This document shows, in pieces, positions 61,201 to 64,000 of a DNA stretch of 64,000 nucleotides (positions are counted from its first letter, which is position 1; every line of letters begins with the position of its first letter). Origin of the DNA: Gammaproteobacteria bacterium (lineage in GTDB: Bacteria; Pseudomonadota; Gammaproteobacteria; Francisellales; CACEW01). A program made the position numbers and the translations under genes. The notes below the pieces were generated by a model that saw only the letters and a list, made by a program, of their open reading frames with translations, had not been told where the DNA came from and searched no databases. The stretch is taken from contig JAUSAW010000015.1 of NCBI GenBank assembly GCA_030652335.1, positions 1-64,000 of the forward strand. Reading direction: 5' to 3'.

Positions 61201-62306
61201 TGTGATTTTAAAAATAGTTCAAACTCTTTTTTCTTTACAGCATTATCAAAATACCGGTCTATATAACCGGCCTTCTTTTCGCCCGCTGAATCAATGCCAT
61301 AAATATCTTCATTACTAAATCCTGTCATTTCAATATCACGGTCTTGGATAAATTCAGCTATATTTAAAGGGCGGGTAGTAAGAAGGACTCTGTCTTTTTT
61401 AAAGGCTATGTTAAATAACCATTGTTTTAACAGGTGCTCAGCTTTAATATTGGCTACTTCATCATAGCCATCCAGTATCCAGTAAATGGAATCGACTTTT
61501 GCTTCTAAAAAGATTTTCAGTTCATCTTCGCTATATCGACCAAAGATGTCAGGAATAACCTTCTGTAATACCTTGGCATCATTTAATACTTCAGTCTGGC
61601 TTAATAAGTTGCGTAAGGGCACAATAAAAATTAGTCTGTCTTTATCTTCTTCCATTAGCTTACGGGCATAGTGATAACAAAATGTGCTTTTACCAATTCC
61701 TGCCTGGCCTTGAATTAAGATTCGATCTATTTTCTTTTTTTCCGTAACTTCTTTACTGTCTTTAGCTGGATCAACTTCAAATAACTTACTCTCGTCTATC
61801 GGTTCTCGTTTGGTGTAAACCAGATGATCACATAAATGAATATGCTCCAATCTGTGTTGCATATCAAGATAGGCCTGGCCTTCAAGCTTGCTTAAACGTA
61901 AATTGAATTCTTCTTTAAGCTCATCCCTGTCCTTTTTTACTTCATCTTCACGAACAAGGGCTAATCTCGTATAAAGACTATCAAATACTTCACCATCTTT
62001 AGGCTTGGTAAATAATCGGGCTATTCTTTTTTTCTCATAGGAAGCGCGTAAGATATCGATAAGAATTCTTTGAGATTGAGGGTTTTCTGCCAGAGGCTTT
62101 TCAGGTTGTGTCCACCATTGATAAAGCTGATAGGCTGCAAAAGCACCAGCACCTATTGCCACTCCCCATATAGCAAGTTCTTTTGCTTGGAGATTATTAT
62201 AAATATTGGTAATTCTATCACCAATTGTAATATCTCGACCAACTGTGTTGTCTTTTATAAGGTTTGTAGCAATACCCCGTTTACTTGCATTTGCAGCAGA
62301 CAGCAT
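58290..62306 (-). CDS. Membrane-anchored NACHT ATPase with about 15 HEAT repeats (NLR-like)
   Basis: A STAND-type protein of 1338 aa from the ATG at 62306, which follows AAGGA; an upstream TTG/ATG frame to 62333 is less likely. Residues 1-35 hold NTVGRDITIGDRITNIYNN, and a membrane helix is at about 40-62 (IWGVAIGAGAFAAYQLYQWW). The NACHT domain has Walker A GQAGIGKST (K206), the Walker B-type WILDGYDEV (about 276-284) and the FEHLTLQEYL-like FQHLTLQEYLTARAW near residue 515. Residues 690-1265 are a HEAT array of 37-residue units (consensus QLPEVIAALRDALKDSNEYV then RRAAAEALGNIGQAAGE). The tail of 70 residues ends IKVYEDLGEETVLA. Bacterial NACHT proteins act in phage defence; host-directed use is the alternative. 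Confidence 0.88.
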   Translation of the reverse strand: MLSAANASKRGIATNLIKDNTVGRDITIGDRITNIYNNLQAKELAIWGVAIGAGAFAAYQLYQWWTQPEKPLAENPQSQRILIDILRASYEKKRIARLFTKPKDGEVFDSLYTRLALVREDEVKKDRDELKEEFNLRLSKLEGQAYLDMQHRLEHIHLCDHLVYTKREPIDESKLFEVDPAKDSKEVTEKKKIDRILIQGQAGIGKSTFCYHYARKLMEEDKDRLIFIVPLRNLLSQTEVLNDAKVLQKVIPDIFGRYSEDELKIFLEAKVDSIYWILDGYDEVANIKAEHLLKQWLFNIAFKKDRVLLTTRPLNIAEFIQDRDIEMTGFSNEDIYGIDSAGEKKAGYIDRYFDNAVKKKEFELFLKSQAQLAGMTRIPVVLELMCYAWDNYLSQKEASSIASLSLTGLYSSIYKSLCRRYLEKAPTDLIIKDLSTKEILNEIDKREITLVLNTIAYERFKANQFIFQGKNILSCFPDSMPASRRKTVLHEFGLIRCIEEKGDVDETEHSFQHLTLQEYLTARAWIDKFSNKDETTKTEAIQVFKDNKYNKRYELVWGFVGGLLAEQDKKDKSAYVHNFLELVDQAPREMIGVRHLTLVIQVVGEADCLTEGSREHTLICEWLSDEIIREIDIDSYAAMLGRYPDLIYKHLASVFEQLYLNRENWYFAIQLLQHNAKLEKAKLLVNTVISALKDSNSNVRYSFARVLGNIGPKSGEQLPEVIAALRNVLKDSNEDMRHAAAEVLGNIGPKSGEQLPEVIAALRGALKDSNEYVRSAAAEALITIGQAAGKQLPEIIAALRDTLKDSSEYVRRNVAKALVKIGQAAGEQLPEVIAALLSALKDSDLSVRRDAAEALVNIGQVAGEQLPEVIAALLDALKDSASDMRRAAAVVLGNIGQAASKQLPEIIAALRGALKDSEWFVRCYAAYALGEIGQAVGEQRSEIIAALLSALKDSNGLVRRGVAKALGNIGQAAGEQLPEIIAALLSALNDSDCDVRHAAVDALGKIGQKSGEQLPEVVIAALLSALKDSDLSVRRAAAEALVNIGQKLGERQPEVTAALLSALKDSNSGVRSSSAEALGKIGQVAGEQLPEIIAALLSALKDSNEFVRRDVAEALGKIGQRAGKQLPEVITALRDALKDSESYVRRAAAETLGKIGQRAGEQLPEVIAALRGALKDSNEYVRRAAAEALGNIGQAAGKQLPEVIATLRDALKDSNESMRCAAAVALGNIGQKSGEQLPEVIAALRDALNDSDSGVRHDAISALQKIDKSCISLRPAVAENNVMATPFHSVHSTRTSTASSRIDYPETEEGTGRRFFYEGAGVGRIKVYEDLGEETVLA
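58510..60178 (-). repeat. 15 tandem 111-bp HEAT-coding repeats
   Basis: Fifteen units of 37 codons lie head to tail; one (ninth from the N-terminus, near 59250) has one extra Val codon. A degenerate unit extends to about 60240. DNA similarity between units is high, and differences are focused at the two positions after DS and before VRR. The opposite strand stays open over long stretches only because of this periodicity. Confidence 0.92.
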
Positions 62307-62348
62307 AAGATATTTCCTTTTTAAACAAAGCATTAGGAAGACGGTTTT

Positions 62349-62354
62349 ACTATA
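62349..62354 (-). promoter_or_regulatory. Candidate -10 of the NACHT operon
   Basis: TATAGT on the minus strand, 43 bp before the ATG at 62306, in a TTTTTGTTATAGTAAAAC context. No good -35 is visible at 16-18 bp. Confidence 0.35.
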
Positions 62355-62546
62355 ACAAAAATTAAAGGATAAGAAATAGCAATTGAATTAAAAACTTTGG
62401 GATCTTATAAAACAATTATTTGTTGATAATTTGACATTCATAAACCAGCATTTTTAATCGAACAAAATTCGACCATACCTGTATATAGAATTATATATAG
62501 ATTTGAAAGTTAATGCCTTACAGTCCTGTAAATACAAGGAAATTAT

Positions 62547-62562
62547 ATTCTTTTTCTCGGCA
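62547..62562 (+). other. Candidate attR: copy of the tRNA-Leu 3' end
   Basis: ATTCTTTTTCTCGGCA differs from the tRNA 3' end at one base (C to T). The following AAAATT also fits the CCATTT after the tRNA at four of six positions. Same orientation as the tRNA. Confidence 0.55.
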
Positions 62563-62614
62563 AAATTCCTATAATGCAAACATCAAAATGTATACTTTTG
62601 TGTATATACGTCTG

Positions 62615-63453
62615 GTGTGAGTGCGACACGAGGTTGCTCTAGAAACTGTTGCTATGGATAATCACCAGAAGCAACCGGCTGTTCTGCCAGCCGTTCCTTA
62701 CCCGGACATGCATTATCGGTAACGATGAGGTATGAAGCTCTGGGGACAATATAACCGCAGAAAACTGTAGGCAAGTCCGCGAGGATAAGCTGACGCTACC
62801 AGCATCAGGTGGCAAGGGATTAGGGATGAATGGTAAGGCAAACATAGGTGAACTTTTGAAAGCATCGTAAGACGTAAAGAGCCTAAGATGCTGACAGGCT
62901 CTGACCAAAAGGTAAAGTGGCAGGTATGCAGTTTTCACACTACTGCATCGCAGACTATAAATGCCACCGGTGTATAGGAAGTGCCTAACCCATTCTGTTT
63001 GTAGGGCGAAACGTGATAACCCCGTAGGGTTCCTAGGAATAGGACAGCAAACTGTAAAGTTTGTCAGAGCCATGCGGGAGTAGGATGTTGGAAGAAGCGA
63101 AAGCTGTCTTGTAATGAGGCAGATACTGATAATATCAGGCACGAAAGTGAGCAGACGTCCAACAGGTCTTTAATCGTGAGAGAGTATGGAGAACCGATAG
63201 TATGAGGAAAAGCAAATGACGGGAATGGTCAAACCATTCACTGGTGCGTCTTCAGCTTTAATGTTTAGCTTCGACAGTAATAATTGGTAAAAGCTATCAA
63301 AGAAGTGTATCGGCTGCAAATGGGTATCGCGAAGGCATATTTTATGCCGGATTGTAAATGACAATCTTATAAAGGCTTGAGCCGTATGCAGGGAAACTTG
63401 CACGTACGGTTCTTAGGGGACGGGGTCGCGGTAACGTGATCCTGTTACCCGAC
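62615..63453 (+). mobile_element. Group II intron without a recognisable ORF
   Basis: The element is about 0.84 kb. The 5' end fits the GUGYG consensus (GTGTG at 62615 or GTGCG at 62621). Domain V is clear at 63379-63412: GAGCCGTATGCAGG-GAAA, then CTTGCACGTACGGTTC, with the catalytic AGC triad at 63380-63382. A domain VI-like hairpin follows (GGGGACGGGGTC and GATCCTGTTACCC), and the 3' end is near ACCCGAC at 63453. Domain IV, where a reverse transcriptase gene would sit, is only about 150 bases and has no maturase frame on either strand. The exact ends are uncertain by a few bases. Confidence 0.75.
63379..63412 (+). ncRNA. Group II intron domain V
   Basis: A 34-nt hairpin with GAGCCG...CGGTTC closing, a GAAA tetraloop at 63393-63396 and the AGC triad, the catalytic core of group II introns. 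Confidence 0.85.
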
Positions 63454-64000
63454 AATTAAGTGAGCCCTAACTGGTAAAGTTTGAGATTAGGTAAACTAAT
63501 CTTGTAACCAAAAAAAACCAGGGGGCTCAAGATGAATATTACCTTATCTGAATTATTTTTAATATTGTTTGTCTGGATAGATGATTGGCATCAAGGACAT
63601 TTTACAATGAAACGTACAGCAGGAAGGCCGGCCTTGCTATCAGATAGTGAAATGCTGACTCTTATGATTGTAATGGACTTTATCGAGTTTAGCAGCGAGC
63701 GTCATTATGTTGAGTTCATGAAGCGCCACTATCGAAACTTGTTTCCTCATCTGCTTGATCACAGCCAATATAATAGAAGAAGTCGAGCCTTAATTAGTGA
63801 GCTTGAAGAACTAAGGTGGGCTTTTAATAGCTTTATCGGAATCAAGCAAAATTACTGCATTATTGATACAACACCTATAGTGGCTGTAGGCATGACACGA
63901 GATAAAAGCCATAGTGATTTTGCCGGGATAGCAAGTTATGGTTATTGTGCTACCAAAAGATTGGTTTACTACGGATTTAAGCTTGTAATGTTATGTAACC
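63448..64000 (+). mobile_element. IS982-family insertion sequence, left part
   Basis: An insertion element enters the window from about 63448 and runs past its end. The left terminal repeat probably begins ACCCGACAATTAAGTGAGCCC, which abuts or overlaps the intron 3' end. The right end and any target duplication are outside the window. Confidence 0.65.
63532..64000 (+). CDS. IS982-family transposase, 3' end outside window
   Basis: The frame from the ATG at 63532 stays open to the window end (156 codons). Its sequence MNITLSELFLILFVWIDDW, then MKRTAGRPALLSDSEMLTL, FMKRHYRNLFPHLLDHSQYNRRSR and YCIIDTTPIVAVGMTRDK (first DDE Asp) is characteristic of IS982-type DDE transposases. GGGGG lies just upstream of the start. 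Whether the copy is intact cannot be told because the end is missing. Confidence 0.88.
   Translation, partial: MNITLSELFLILFVWIDDWHQGHFTMKRTAGRPALLSDSEMLTLMIVMDFIEFSSERHYVEFMKRHYRNLFPHLLDHSQYNRRSRALISELEELRWAFNSFIGIKQNYCIIDTTPIVAVGMTRDKSHSDFAGIASYGYCATKRLVYYGFKLVMLCN

Larger units (their letters stand above)
62307..62614. other. AT-rich gap upstream of the NACHT operon
   Basis: About 308 bp without a gene. It holds the operon promoter region, a TATATATAGATTTG word shared with the gap after tRNA-Leu, and the candidate attR at 62547. No ORF with a ribosome site was seen. Confidence 0.6.

Noticed and set aside
62639..63403. Minus-strand frames of 167 and 77 codons within the intron
   Set aside because: They overlap the structured ribozyme on the opposite strand, have no ribosome site and show no reverse transcriptase motif.

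Overview
The window reads as chromosome of a gammaproteobacterium, most likely a host-associated one related to Legionellales/Coxiellaceae-type bacteria. This placement is inferred from gene content only. The core genes are gammaproteobacterial (ZipA, RdgC, RmuC, GshA/GshB, TilS-AccA, yceD-rpmF-plsX-fabHDG-acpP-fabF, yajC-secD-secF). Scattered among them are effector-like or eukaryote-like genes: a C48/Ulp1-type cysteine protease, an ankyrin protein, a NACHT-HEAT protein and several low-complexity orphans.

Layout. 1-7.3 kb: a C48 protease cut by the window edge, xerD, an ABC exporter, an orphan, a fumarylacetoacetase-family enzyme and a DUF1704/QEGLA-type metallopeptidase. 7.3-16.3 kb: a small membrane protein, punA-tilS-accA, a short FimV-like protein, recJ, an orphan effector-like protein and an RpfE-like protein. 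16.4-28.9 kb: a Mth938-like gene with prmC, rdgC with a CYTH gene, rmuC, gshB, gshA, a leucyl aminopeptidase, a TolC-type channel, coaX and msbA. 28.9-36.6 kb: a cluster of three related small ORFs with a duplicated 3' piece of tsaB, the operon MFS-metN-metI/Q fusion-tsaB, a secreted small protein, tmk and a DinJ-YafQ toxin-antitoxin pair. 36.6-42.8 kb: the fatty acid/phospholipid cluster. 43-46.2 kb: a periplasmic binding protein with a double-receiver hybrid kinase. 46.2-57.5 kb: ligA, zipA, secF, secD, yajC, tgt, queA, an MHS-type transporter and an ankyrin protein. 57.6-64 kb: tRNA-Leu(CAA), a two-gene NACHT-HEAT operon, a group II intron with no recognisable ORF, and the start of an IS982-family element.

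The most notable region is 57.6-62.6 kb. A large membrane-anchored NACHT ATPase carries about 15 near-identical 37-residue HEAT repeats. It is co-transcribed with a 95-residue membrane protein whose N-terminal half resembles that of the ATPase. The pair lies between the 3' end of tRNA-Leu and a 15/16 direct copy of that tRNA end about 4.8 kb away. This looks like a small tRNA-targeted island carrying an NLR-like defence or host-interaction module, without an integrase of its own. A second unusual locus, at 28.9-30.4 kb, holds three small genes sharing a promoter and a G-I-Y/F-Y...G-K-L/I-H C-terminal motif; one lies between a tsaB remnant and intact tsaB.

Two families of palindromic repeats are scattered between genes. 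One copy of the GC-rich family is inserted in frame inside tilS.
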